A stretch of 40,104 bases of DNA from CAYLLN01 sp036496265. GTDB lineage: Bacteria; Planctomycetota; Planctomycetia; Pirellulales; Pirellulaceae. Both the position numbers and the translations under genes were made by a program. Positions 1-7,384 of the stretch are shown piece by piece. The DNA is taken from positions 1-40,104 of the forward strand of contig DASXLL010000075.1 in NCBI GenBank assembly GCA_036496265.1. The letters run 5' to 3'. The stretch's first letter is position 1. Each line of letters begins with the position of its first letter. The notes beneath the pieces are model-generated. The model saw nothing but the letters and a program-made list of their open reading frames with translations. It did no database searches and was not told where the DNA came from.

Positions 1-131
1 CAGCGCGAACGTGCCTTTTTAATGACGGGAACGACGCAGCACGAACGACCCTGAAGGCGACGCAGAGCGTCGGAGGAGCGCGTTCCCACGCCGAGGGAGA
101 GCGGACGACCAATTTTTGCTCAATCGGCCGT
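1..131. other. Intergenic flank with a planctomycete-type palindromic repeat
   Basis: No gene is supported here. Positions 59-104 hold a repeat that begins with a small hairpin (GACGC-AGA-GCGTC) and continues with a segment containing CGTTCCCACG. A related copy lies at 19835-19884 and is identical at most positions over about 45 nt. Translated by chance, these repeats give peptides such as PRSAWER that I recognise as frequent spurious ORF tails in planctomycetes (recollection, not a search). The repeat lies just beyond the stop codon of the minus-strand gene that ends at 132. Confidence 0.5.
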
Positions 132-1223
132 TCATTTTCCGGCGAGCTGTTGTTCGGTCAAGAGTTGTTCGATCGTCTGGAGGATTTGCTTATCGCCGGT
201 GGCGCCTTGCCATTTTAGCTCGCCTTGCCAGAAGGTGCGGAGGTAGCCGCGGCGGTCGATGACATAGACGGTGGGCCACATGCTGTTGCCCCAGGCGTTC
301 CAGTTGGCTTTGTCGTTATCGACGATGACGGGAAATTTCAGGTTTTCGTTGTTCAGCTTTGTTTTGAGCGTTTCGACATTGCGCTCGTTTTGCGTCTCAG
401 GTGTGTGGATGCCGATGAGCTGGACGTCTTTGCCGGCGAGCTTGTCTTGCCACTCGCGATACGTTGGATAATTGTGAATGCAGTTGCTGCAGCCAAAGGC
501 GAAGAAGTGGACTACGAGGACGCGGCCGCGGAGGTAGCTGGAGTCGAGCGGGGGTGAGTTGAGCCAGGTTTTGCTGTCGCCGACCAAATCGGGCGCTTTG
601 TAGGTCGTGTGGCCGAGTTTGGTGGTGTCGAAATCGCGGGCGAAGAGGAGCGACAGTTTTTGCTTTTGATCGTTCGTGAGCGACGCGTTTACGGTGTCGC
701 GCTCGGTTTCGTTGATTTTGGCGTATTGTTTTTCCGCGGCGGCGGTTTCGATTTTTGCGGCGCGGAGGTCGCGCGGGAGCTTTTCACGGGCGTCGCGGGC
801 AGCGGAGATCGCATTCCGGATTTCGGTGCGTTGCTTATCGGTGAGGTTGAGCTTGGCGGCGAGGTCGTCGCGCAGCAGGGCCACGGGGCCCTGAGCCCGG
901 ACGACGATTTGGTCGAGACGCTGCGTTTGCTGAGCGCTCAAGACCTTGCCAAGTTGGGCCTTCGTTTCTGTTAGTAGCTTGGCGAGCGCCGGCTTAGCAT
1001 CGGCGGCTGATTTGTTTTGGAGCTTGAAGCAGGCGAGGTCGAGAGGGTCGAGCGTAGTTCGCCAGTCGGCGAGCTGCTGCGGCGAGAGTTTAAGGTCATC
1101 GAGGACCGCCTGATCGTGAACAAGCGACCAATAGGGGTCGGCGGGCGCTAGGTCGTCCGCATGGGCCGCGAGAGCCAGGCCGGAGAGGGCGACTGTAATA
1201 GAAAACGCGCGGAGTAGGGGCAT
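132..1223 (-). CDS. Secreted thioredoxin-like (TlpA/redoxin) protein with helical Spy/CpxP-like N-terminal region
   Basis: 363 aa. A cleavable signal peptide (about residues 1-22, MPLLRAFS...AHADD) fixes the start at 1223; the open frame runs further upstream to 1460 but that part overlaps the next gene and has no signal. Residues 35-200 are helical and contain three LTxxQ-like segments (LKLSPQQ at 44, LNLTDKQ at 125, LTNDQKQ at 182), as in Spy/CpxP periplasmic proteins. Residues 205-363 form a thioredoxin fold with the redox pair C245-S-N-C248 (FGCSNC) and the cis-Pro segment MWPTVYVID, so thiol-disulfide exchange in the periplasm is expected. The partner protein is unknown. The next minus-strand gene (1328-2239), also a thioredoxin-fold protein, lies 104 nt upstream and could be co-transcribed. 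The domain call for the C-terminus is firm; the Spy-like N-terminus is inference. Confidence 0.85.
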   Translation of the reverse strand: MPLLRAFSITVALSGLALAAHADDLAPADPYWSLVHDQAVLDDLKLSPQQLADWRTTLDPLDLACFKLQNKSAADAKPALAKLLTETKAQLGKVLSAQQTQRLDQIVVRAQGPVALLRDDLAAKLNLTDKQRTEIRNAISAARDAREKLPRDLRAAKIETAAAEKQYAKINETERDTVNASLTNDQKQKLSLLFARDFDTTKLGHTTYKAPDLVGDSKTWLNSPPLDSSYLRGRVLVVHFFAFGCSNCIHNYPTYREWQDKLAGKDVQLIGIHTPETQNERNVETLKTKLNNENLKFPVIVDNDKANWNAWGNSMWPTVYVIDRRGYLRTFWQGELKWQGATGDKQILQTIEQLLTEQQLAGK

Positions 1224-1327
1224 AACACGAGAACAGCGAGAGAGATGGACTTGCCCCAAGAATAGGTGAGCATAATCAACAGAAATTGGCAAGGGAACGC
1301 GAGTCTGTCCCTTGCGGAGCAACTGGA

Positions 1328-2239
1328 CTACCTTCCGGCGAAGATGCCAGCGGCATACCAGACGCCGTTGGCGCCGCGCTTCATGTCGTAGCCGAAGAGG
1401 AGATGCGGCGAACGAACGGCCTCCCAGTGGCCGGAGGATTGACGCCAGCTGTGAACGCATTCCTCGGCCGCTTCAACCAGCGGCTGACCGGGCCAACTTT
1501 CAGCGCAGACTTCTTTGGCGAGCAAGCTGCCGGGCAGCGCCGCGTTAATCGCGTGGAAGCGACTTTCCCAGTTGTGGTGGCCCTGCAAGGTGATGCTGGC
1601 CTGATGCTGGGCGTGCTTTTCCGTCTCCCGGCTGAGGAGATGGCTGAAATGGCCGGTGGTGCTGGCGGGCAATTCGGGATGGGTGCGGACGGCAAATATT
1701 AACGTTCTCTGCGTAAGGCTACCGCGGGGAAGAGTGAGCAGGACGGCTAGCTTTTCGGCGGAAATTGAGCCGCGGTTGAAGGGATAGATGGTGACGGCCT
1801 GGCGATAGAAAGGTCCGTCGCTGTTGGTCATGTCGATGATGGCCAGGCCCGGCGATTGGCGCAGCTCGGCGAACGCGGGATGGTCGAGCAGCGTGATTTC
1901 GTTGCCGCCGGATTGTACTTTTGCCATCAGCGGCAGGCGGAGTGGTGTGAAGTGATCGTTGATACGCGTGGCGATTGGCGTTTGAGATAGAATCTCGCGC
2001 TCGAAGTAATCGTTGGCACTTGGATCGATCGGGTTATAGAACCAGATTAGCGCCATTTGGGCTCGGTCGGCGGCTTCATCGAGCGCTGCGTGATAATCGG
2101 TGCGCCAGGCGAGCGGCGATTTCCCTTCTTGACCAGCCGAGCCAGAAGGCAAGGCATCGGCCGCAGGAGCGATGATCGCCGGGGCTCCCGCCATGAGTAG
2201 CGTCGCGAATACCGTGTATCGAATGAGCTGATTTTGCAT
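1328..2239 (-). CDS. Secreted protein: cysteine-less thioredoxin-like region plus CAP/SCP-like C-terminus
   Basis: 303 aa from the ATG at 2239, chosen because it opens directly into a signal peptide (MQNQLIRYTVFATLLMAG...); an upstream in-frame start at 2272 adds 11 residues before it. Residues 42-165 resemble a thioredoxin_7-type fold (AQMALIWFYNP ... GLAIIDM), but the usual CxxC position reads NPIDPS, so no redox chemistry is expected there. Residues about 219-303 (WESRFHAIN ... SSGHWEAV ... FGYDMKRGANGVWYAAGIF) resemble the CAP/SCP fold seen in secreted bacterial proteins: a W-x-x-S-x-G-H segment, then a YG-type strand and a terminal aromatic strand. It precedes the thioredoxin gene at 132-1223 on the same strand. 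Function unknown; both fold calls rest on reading the pattern by eye. Confidence 0.7.
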   Translation of the reverse strand: MQNQLIRYTVFATLLMAGAPAIIAPAADALPSGSAGQEGKSPLAWRTDYHAALDEAADRAQMALIWFYNPIDPSANDYFEREILSQTPIATRINDHFTPLRLPLMAKVQSGGNEITLLDHPAFAELRQSPGLAIIDMTNSDGPFYRQAVTIYPFNRGSISAEKLAVLLTLPRGSLTQRTLIFAVRTHPELPASTTGHFSHLLSRETEKHAQHQASITLQGHHNWESRFHAINAALPGSLLAKEVCAESWPGQPLVEAAEECVHSWRQSSGHWEAVRSPHLLFGYDMKRGANGVWYAAGIFAGR

Positions 2240-2530
2240 GTTCTCGTGATCTTTCCCGAGTTCGTGAAACAACCCGCAAAAGGGGGCTGGGCGGTGCCTT
2301 CGTGCCGGCGAGAAGATAAGGGGACTTTGCGGGCGGCGTCAACCAGGCCGAAAAAGCGGTATATTTGGCTTGCACAATTCAGCCATTACGCGGAAGATGG
2401 GCGGTTAATGAAAGCGGGCGGCACCGAGGGCGTGTTACGGTCTGAAATGACTTGCGAACGCCAAAAAATCGCTGCTAAAAGGAATCTGCCAGTCGCCAAC
2501 TTCTCTATCTGGAAGCCAAGGAGTGGAACC

Positions 2531-4435
2531 ATGATGCGACCGGTCGCTATCGTCGCTGTCGGTGTGCTTTTATGTTCGCTGTCACGGGCTCAGTCGCCGT
2601 CCGATCGAACACTGGCCGAGGCTGTTCGCGAAGCCGCGAAAAGCTATCGGCCGGTCGCGGAGGCCGATGTTGCCACTGCTCGGGCCAACGCGGAAAAGTC
2701 CATGGCGGCCATGGACGCGTTTTTGAGGACGGGCGGCCGGTTCAAGTCGGATGGCTGGAAGCGGTATTTGCGGTGGGATGAGTTGGCTGCGGCGGTGAAA
2801 GACGGGCAGTCGGGGCCGGTCAATGCCATTGTCGAGAAGATGCGGGCCGATCAGAAGGGCTTGGAGCGGCCGGAATATACGCAATTGCGGGATGCGCTGG
2901 GCGATTATGCCGACGTGTTAAGGGCATCTGCCAACAGCAAGTTCGAACAGGAATATGCTAAGCGGATGGACGAGTTGGCGGGTCAACTGGAGGGTTACGC
3001 GAAAGACCATACCAACGGCGATGCAGCGCTCGCCATCGGTCGCAATCTGGAATGGCTCGAAGATGCCCGCCAGGCGCCGGATGTAGTGAGTGCGATTCGC
3101 CGCACCTACGGTCGGCCGAACTTTTTTGGCTATGCGTCGCAGCGGTTTGCGGCCGCGGGGATCGAGCGCGATGTCGATCAGGTTTCGGCAGTTAACGACA
3201 ACATCATGGGAACATCGCTGCATGGCACCGCGCGGCTGGTGGGACACACGACGCTGTCGCTCGACGACAATCCGAACGTAGCCAGCATGAACATTTTGCT
3301 CGGCGGCACGGCCTGGTCGAACAGCATCGGCTACAACGGTCCGGTGACGATTCACAGCAGCGCCGCGACGAGCGTTTCCGCCCGTAAGAACATCGTGATG
3401 AATGCCGACGGAATGGTCGGCTATGCGTCATGCGCCTCATGCGGCACGCGATCGACGATTCATAGCATTTGCGCCAAGTGTGGGCTCATCGAAAAGATCG
3501 CTTGGAAAAAGGCCGGCCAGCAGAAGGGCGAGGCCGAGGCGATTGGCTCGCAACACGCCAGCGCCCGCGTTTCGGGCCAGATGGACCGGGAAGCGGGCCG
3601 TATGATTGCCGAGCAAAATGAGAGATATCTCGATAAAGTGCGCAACCCGCTGCTGCGGAAAGGCGAATTTCCCGAGGAGCTGAATTTCAGCAGTACGCCG
3701 GATCGGGTACACGTGCGTTCGTTGCAGGAAAGCCCCGGCTTGATCGCTGCGCCGGATGAGCCGCCGGGATTTTCGCGCGATTATGATCTGGCGGCGCGGA
3801 TGCACGAGTCGGCTGTTACGAATTATGGCGAAGGGGTGCTGGGCGGCTACGAACTGACCGATGTGCGCCTGGAAAGCATTATCAAAGACGATTTGAAGGC
3901 GGAGTTGTCGGAAGAGTTGCGAGTGACGCGGCCGGATGGAACGCTGGACCCGGAAAAAGACCCCTGGTCGATCATTTTCTCCAAGTCGCTCCCGGTGCGA
4001 GCGAAATTCAGCGGCGGCGGCGTGTGGATGGCGATCCGGGCGGACGGCTTCACGCGCGGCGAAGGGGATGCGCCGGGCAAATATAAGCCGGCGATCACCG
4101 AGCTGGTTGAGATTTCGGCCCAATACAAGATCGACAAGACGGACAAAGGGGCCACGATGAAGCGCGACGGCGACGTCCGCGTGCGGTTTCCCAATCGGAC
4201 TAATCCCGATCAGATCACGATTCGTGACAATGCGATCGTGACGTTCATCCGCCGCAAATTCCGCAGCCTGTTTAAAGAAGAGTTCGTCGGCGAAGGGCTC
4301 AAGTTTAAGGGCGAATGGGAAAAAGCCGGCGTGTTAAAGCTGGCGGAAATTCAGTCGGATAATGCGTGGGTGCGGCTGGGTTGGGAAATGACGGGCGAGG
4401 GGGCCTCCCCAGCCATCGCTGCAGGCGGAGAATAG
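2531..4435 (+). CDS. Secreted planctomycete-type protein with an internal four-cysteine zinc-ribbon-like motif
   Basis: 634 aa. The start at 2531 has an SD (AGGAG at 2519-2523) and begins a signal peptide (MMRPVAIVAVGVLLCSLSRAQS). Residues 20-200 are helical and charged. Residues about 205-300 are beta-rich. A C301-x2-C304-x9-C314-x2-C317 cluster (CASCG...CAKCG) follows, typical of a zinc ribbon and unusual in an exported protein. The C-terminal 300 residues are mixed alpha/beta with a repeated pattern of acidic and aromatic residues and no catalytic motif I recognise. I think of it as a lineage-specific planctomycete protein; I cannot assign a function. It faces the minus-strand gene at 1328-2239 across 291 nt of non-coding DNA. 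Confidence 0.8.
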   Translation: MMRPVAIVAVGVLLCSLSRAQSPSDRTLAEAVREAAKSYRPVAEADVATARANAEKSMAAMDAFLRTGGRFKSDGWKRYLRWDELAAAVKDGQSGPVNAIVEKMRADQKGLERPEYTQLRDALGDYADVLRASANSKFEQEYAKRMDELAGQLEGYAKDHTNGDAALAIGRNLEWLEDARQAPDVVSAIRRTYGRPNFFGYASQRFAAAGIERDVDQVSAVNDNIMGTSLHGTARLVGHTTLSLDDNPNVASMNILLGGTAWSNSIGYNGPVTIHSSAATSVSARKNIVMNADGMVGYASCASCGTRSTIHSICAKCGLIEKIAWKKAGQQKGEAEAIGSQHASARVSGQMDREAGRMIAEQNERYLDKVRNPLLRKGEFPEELNFSSTPDRVHVRSLQESPGLIAAPDEPPGFSRDYDLAARMHESAVTNYGEGVLGGYELTDVRLESIIKDDLKAELSEELRVTRPDGTLDPEKDPWSIIFSKSLPVRAKFSGGGVWMAIRADGFTRGEGDAPGKYKPAITELVEISAQYKIDKTDKGATMKRDGDVRVRFPNRTNPDQITIRDNAIVTFIRRKFRSLFKEEFVGEGLKFKGEWEKAGVLKLAEIQSDNAWVRLGWEMTGEGASPAIAAGGE

Positions 4436-4446
4436 GCGAAGAGGCA

Positions 4447-4538
4447 AAGAACCAAGAACCGAAGAACCAAGAACCAAACGGTCGCTGGTTTGCGGTTCAT
4501 CTGCTTGGTTCTTGGAATTTGGCTCTTGGAGCTTGGAG
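4447..4538. repeat. Heptamer tandem repeats in inverted arrangement, upstream of the 4549 start
   Basis: The left part has four copies of AAGAACC (4447-4460 and 4462-4475). The right part has five 7-nt units at 4504-4538 (CTTGGTT, CTTGGAA, TTTGGCT, CTTGGAG, CTTGGAG). The two halves are partly complementary (CCAAGAACC against GGTTCTTGG), so the transcript can fold into a long imperfect hairpin. The last unit supplies GGAGG 9 nt before the next start codon. Confidence 0.75.
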
Positions 4539-4548
4539 GCTTCCTGGC

Positions 4549-5025
4549 ATGACGCACGCTGTTGAAATCACGTTCGATTGTTTGCCGCTCCGCAGTGTCG
4601 GCCGGCTGGATGTTCCGATCGATGCTTCGCCCAAATATCGCGAGCGGTGCCAGGCCATCAAAAACGCGATCGAAAAGCACGGCTCACACAATACGTACTA
4701 TCTCTATAACGCGAGCTGCACGTTTCATCTGACGAATAATCAGAACATCGGGTCGCTCGAATTCAAGTTCGACGGCACCGTGATCACCGACGGCGAGGAC
4801 ATGCACGCCCAGCATGCCGATCTGACCGTTGAACTCGTCAAGGAAACGTGCGACTGGCTCACCGCCCCCATCGTCGAATGGTTTGCCGAGACTGTGCAGC
4901 ACGCGATCTGCGTCGAATTCGAGCTCTACATTCAAGCCGGCGATTTGGATCGCACCAAAGAACGCATCGCCAAGCTACAAAGCGAAATCGAGAAAACTGG
5001 CGGGCATGTGGGGATGTATTTGTAA
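4549..5025 (+). CDS. Conserved hypothetical protein, cytoplasmic, 158 aa
   Basis: 158 aa from ATG 4549. The SD GGAGG (4535-4539) is contributed by the last heptamer of the tandem repeat just upstream. No signal peptide or membrane segment. The sequence opens MTHAVEITFDCLPLRSVGRLDVP and ends with an amphipathic helix (DLDRTKERIAKLQSEIEKTGG). The middle alternates strands and helices, with a conserved-looking SLEFKFDG strand followed by an acidic segment. I take it to be a planctomycete-conserved protein of unknown function. It follows the secreted protein at 2531-4435 by 113 nt that contain the repeat, so independent translation initiation is likely. Coding status is supported by start context, composition and lack of a competing frame. 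Confidence 0.75.
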   Translation: MTHAVEITFDCLPLRSVGRLDVPIDASPKYRERCQAIKNAIEKHGSHNTYYLYNASCTFHLTNNQNIGSLEFKFDGTVITDGEDMHAQHADLTVELVKETCDWLTAPIVEWFAETVQHAICVEFELYIQAGDLDRTKERIAKLQSEIEKTGGHVGMYL

Positions 5026-5075
5026 TTGGCGATGTTAGCGTACGGACTACTCGGCAAGGTCCACGATTCTCATAG

Positions 5076-5162
5076 ATGCGGCTTGCGCAACGAATAACCG
5101 AGTCGATTCGAAAAGAGCTCAAGGCCATCGAGGCCGACACAAAAAAAGACGCGAGCGATTAA
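5076..5162 (+). CDS. Possible 28-residue small ORF
   Basis: ATG at 5076, stop TAA at 5160-5162. The product would be a charged amphipathic helix (MRLAQRITESIRKELKAIEA...). There is no good SD at normal spacing. It lies in the 186-nt gap between the 4549-5025 gene and the convergent toxin gene. It may be a decayed remnant of a larger gene or chance; reported for completeness only. Confidence 0.15.
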   Translation: MRLAQRITESIRKELKAIEADTKKDASD

Positions 5163-5211
5163 CGATCTCTCTGGGCAGGCATAAGAGGGACGTTCTGCTT
5201 TTTGGATCGTA

Positions 5212-5469
5212 CTATCGTTCGACCGCTCGCACATGAAGCACTTGTACTTCACGCAGCCGCTCCAGAACGCGAAACCAGACAATGAGCGGATACTTGAACA
5301 GTATCCGATAGCCACGACTGCGTGATTCACCCGCTTCGAGCAGCTTGAACGAAAGTTCGGTGTTGATCCGCGTGGCCGTGTTCTGAATGCCTTCCTTGTC
5401 AAACGACGCTTTCCAAATCTCATCGAGCTGGTCCAGCGCCGCATCCTCCCACAGAACACGATAGCTCAC
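5212..5469 (-). CDS. RelE/ParE-family toxin
   Basis: 85 aa from the GTG at 5469. That GTG overlaps the antitoxin stop as GTGA, the usual coupled arrangement; an ATG five codons upstream (5484) is the alternative. The N-terminus YRVLWEDAALDQLDEIW, the central basic segment (GESRSRGYRILFKYPLIVWFRV) and the closing strand VQVLHVRAV match the RelE/ParE fold. Members of this superfamily act as ribosome-dependent mRNA interferases or as gyrase inhibitors; the sequence alone does not say which. It is the second gene of a two-gene unit after the small antitoxin gene, expected for a type II toxin-antitoxin pair. Length is normal for the family. Confidence 0.75.
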   Translation of the reverse strand: MSYRVLWEDAALDQLDEIWKASFDKEGIQNTATRINTELSFKLLEAGESRSRGYRILFKYPLIVWFRVLERLREVQVLHVRAVER

Positions 5470-5684
5470 TTTCGCCGCTCCCATTCGGCGACGAGGGTCT
5501 CCAGCGGACGCCCATGAAAATTCGCCGCTCGGCGATCCAGCTCCTCTTCGGGAATATCCAGCTCTAGAGCAGCCGAAGGAACGAAGTGGCCAACAATTCT
5601 CCCCTGGTCATCGCAAACATCCACCGGCTGGGACAGTCCCTGCAACTTGGCCAGCATCGCACTATCAACCGTAAGGCGTGACAT
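5466..5684 (-). CDS. Antitoxin partner of the RelE/ParE-type toxin
   Basis: 72 aa from ATG 5684. The opening MSRLTVDSAMLAKLQGLSQPVDVCDDQGRIVGHFVP is the N-terminal beta-hairpin type I associate with small antitoxins paired with ParE-like toxins in cyanobacteria and planctomycetes. The C-terminal half (IPEEELDRRAANFHG...LVAEWERRK) is charged and probably the toxin-wrapping helix. Its stop overlaps the toxin start, so translation is likely coupled. A near-consensus promoter lies upstream at 5706-5734. Autoregulation is expected from the family; I did not find a clear operator. Confidence 0.75.
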   Translation of the reverse strand: MSRLTVDSAMLAKLQGLSQPVDVCDDQGRIVGHFVPSAALELDIPEEELDRRAANFHGRPLETLVAEWERRK

Positions 5685-5705
5685 GAGTTCTTATACTCCT
5701 GCCTA

Positions 5706-5734
5706 ATTCTACTCCGCTGCAGCAAAGGCTTCAA
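5706..5734 (-). promoter_or_regulatory. Sigma70-type promoter for the toxin-antitoxin pair
   Basis: On the minus strand: TTGAAG (5734-5729), a 17-nt spacer, then TAGAAT (5711-5706). The -10 ends 21 nt before the antitoxin ATG at 5684, leaving room for a short leader. Four of six bases match at -35 and five of six at -10. Confidence 0.5.
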
Positions 5735-5767
5735 AACCAGCGGCGGCATTTTTGCAGATTCGGCCCG

Positions 5768-7327
5768 TCATTCATCCCGCAACTGCGGCGGCAACCGATT
5801 CGGCCGGACGTTGTCGTAGCAGTGCAGGGCGGCGAACCGGCGGAGGGAGGCGGGGATGCCGACGGCGGTGAAGCCGGGGTGGCTGGTGGAGGGATAGGGG
5901 CCGCCGTGGTTCATGGCGGGGCTGACGGCGACGCCGGTGGGCATTTTGTCGTTGATGAGGCGGCCGACTTTCAGCCGGAGTTGGGGGGCGAGGCGGTTAT
6001 AGGCGGCGTCGTCTGCGCCGGTGGTGTGGGAGTAGATGCAGCCGGTGAGGTTGCCTTCGAGATGTTCGAGGCAGCGGGCGACTTCGTCGAGGTCTTCGGC
6101 GACGATGACGAGCGAGGCGTTGCCGAAGGCTTCGGTTTGCAAAGCTTCGGGGGCGTCGAGGAATTGCTGGCCGCTGGCGCGGAGCAGCGTGTTGGCGTGG
6201 CAATAGCCGGAGCCGGTGGAAGCCTTGCCGCCGACGAGCGTATGAGCACCAGCGCGAATCAAGAACCCAATGCCTTGCTGGAGCGATTTGGCGACATTGG
6301 CGGAAAGCAGCGTGCCGACGGGCGCGGCTTTGAATTTGGCAACGACGGTTTCGAGAAACTTTTCGGTCGTATCGCCAGCGATCAACAAGACGAGGCCGGG
6401 ATTGGTGCAAAACTGGCCGGCACCCATCAGGCAGCTCGTTGAAAACTGCCCCGCAATGTCGTCGAGGCGTTCTTCGAGCGCACCGGGCAAAATCACGACT
6501 GGATTCACACTAGAGAGCTCGAGATAAATGGGCTTGCCGGCTTTGTCGGCGGCGGCTTTGAGCTTCAGGCCGGCGTGGCGGCTGCCGGTGTAGCCGGTGG
6601 CGCCGACGCGGGGATCGGAGACGAGCTTTTCGCCGTCTTCGTGGCTGGTGCGGAAGAGGAGTTGAATCCAGCCGGCGGGGAGGCCGACTTGCTCGGCGGC
6701 GGCGTGGGCTTCTTTGGCCAGCAGCAGGGTCGTGCCGGGATGCGAGGTGTTGGCTTTGGCGATGACGGGGTTGCCGCTGGCGATGGCGGCCGCAAAATCG
6801 CCGCCGGCGATACTGTTGAAGGCGAGCGGAAAGTTATTGGGGCCGAAGACGATTACAGGGCCGATCGGGCCGAACATCGAGCGGATGTTGTTTGGCTTGT
6901 CGATTGTCGGCAACGCCCACGCGCCCTCGCGAGCGGCGGCGGCCGCCTGACGAAGTTGACTCGTTGTTCGCGGCAGCTCGTTGTCCGCCAGGCGCGGCGA
7001 AACCGGCAGGCCGGATTCGCGGTTGGCCATTTCGACAATGGCCGCCTTATTCGCTTCGATGCGGGCGGCGTAAGCATCGAGAAAATCGGCGAATTGCGAC
7101 GCGTCGTGGCGCTTATCCGCCGGCCAGTCATTGACCCAGCGATTGTGGAAGGCAACGGAAGCCGCTTGGAGAGCTTCGTCGCAGTCGGCCCAGGTGCTGA
7201 TCGGAAATTCGTCGAGCGGCTCGCGGGTGGCGGGGTTTTCAGCGCGGAACGAGCCGGAGGAGTTGGCGGAGCGCCAGTGGTTGGCGATGAGAACGGGTTG
7301 GGTGGGCATATCGGTGGTGGTGATCAT
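5768..7327 (-). CDS. 2,5-dioxopentanoate (alpha-ketoglutarate semialdehyde) dehydrogenase
   Basis: 519 aa aldehyde dehydrogenase, the family's usual length. The cofactor and active-site elements are present: GPNNFPLAF (163-171) with the oxyanion-site Asn, K191 in VIAKANTSHPGT, catalytic base E270 in IYLELSSVNPV, and nucleophile C307 in GAGQFCTNPG. The FCTNPG and SSVNPV signatures are those of the alpha-ketoglutarate semialdehyde dehydrogenase subfamily. It oxidises 2,5-dioxopentanoate to 2-oxoglutarate with NAD(P)+, the last step of oxidative pentose or sugar-acid breakdown in the cytoplasm. The dehydratase expected to make its substrate is at 14106-14963. The start may be ATG 7327 or ATG 7309; neither has a good SD. 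A 23-bp inverted repeat (7329-7384) separates it from the isomerase gene upstream on the same strand. Confidence 0.88.
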   Translation of the reverse strand: MITTTDMPTQPVLIANHWRSANSSGSFRAENPATREPLDEFPISTWADCDEALQAASVAFHNRWVNDWPADKRHDASQFADFLDAYAARIEANKAAIVEMANRESGLPVSPRLADNELPRTTSQLRQAAAAAREGAWALPTIDKPNNIRSMFGPIGPVIVFGPNNFPLAFNSIAGGDFAAAIASGNPVIAKANTSHPGTTLLLAKEAHAAAEQVGLPAGWIQLLFRTSHEDGEKLVSDPRVGATGYTGSRHAGLKLKAAADKAGKPIYLELSSVNPVVILPGALEERLDDIAGQFSTSCLMGAGQFCTNPGLVLLIAGDTTEKFLETVVAKFKAAPVGTLLSANVAKSLQQGIGFLIRAGAHTLVGGKASTGSGYCHANTLLRASGQQFLDAPEALQTEAFGNASLVIVAEDLDEVARCLEHLEGNLTGCIYSHTTGADDAAYNRLAPQLRLKVGRLINDKMPTGVAVSPAMNHGGPYPSTSHPGFTAVGIPASLRRFAALHCYDNVRPNRLPPQLRDE

Positions 7328-7328
7328 T

Positions 7329-7384
7329 GTGGGGCAGGCTTCCAGCCTGCCGTAACTTTATGGCAGGCTGGAAGCCTGCCCCAC
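7329..7384. repeat. Perfect 23-bp inverted repeat, GCAGGCTTCCAGCCTGC family
   Basis: Left arm 7329-7351 and right arm 7362-7384 are exact reverse complements, separated by 10 nt. Each arm contains its own smaller dyad (GCAGGC-TTCCA-GCCTGC). The right arm encodes the last residues of the neighbouring isomerase (VGQASSLP), and the left arm ends one base from the aldehyde dehydrogenase start at 7327. I recognise it as a repeat common in planctomycete intergenic DNA. It may act as a bidirectional terminator or mRNA-processing hairpin, which is inference. Confidence 0.85.
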
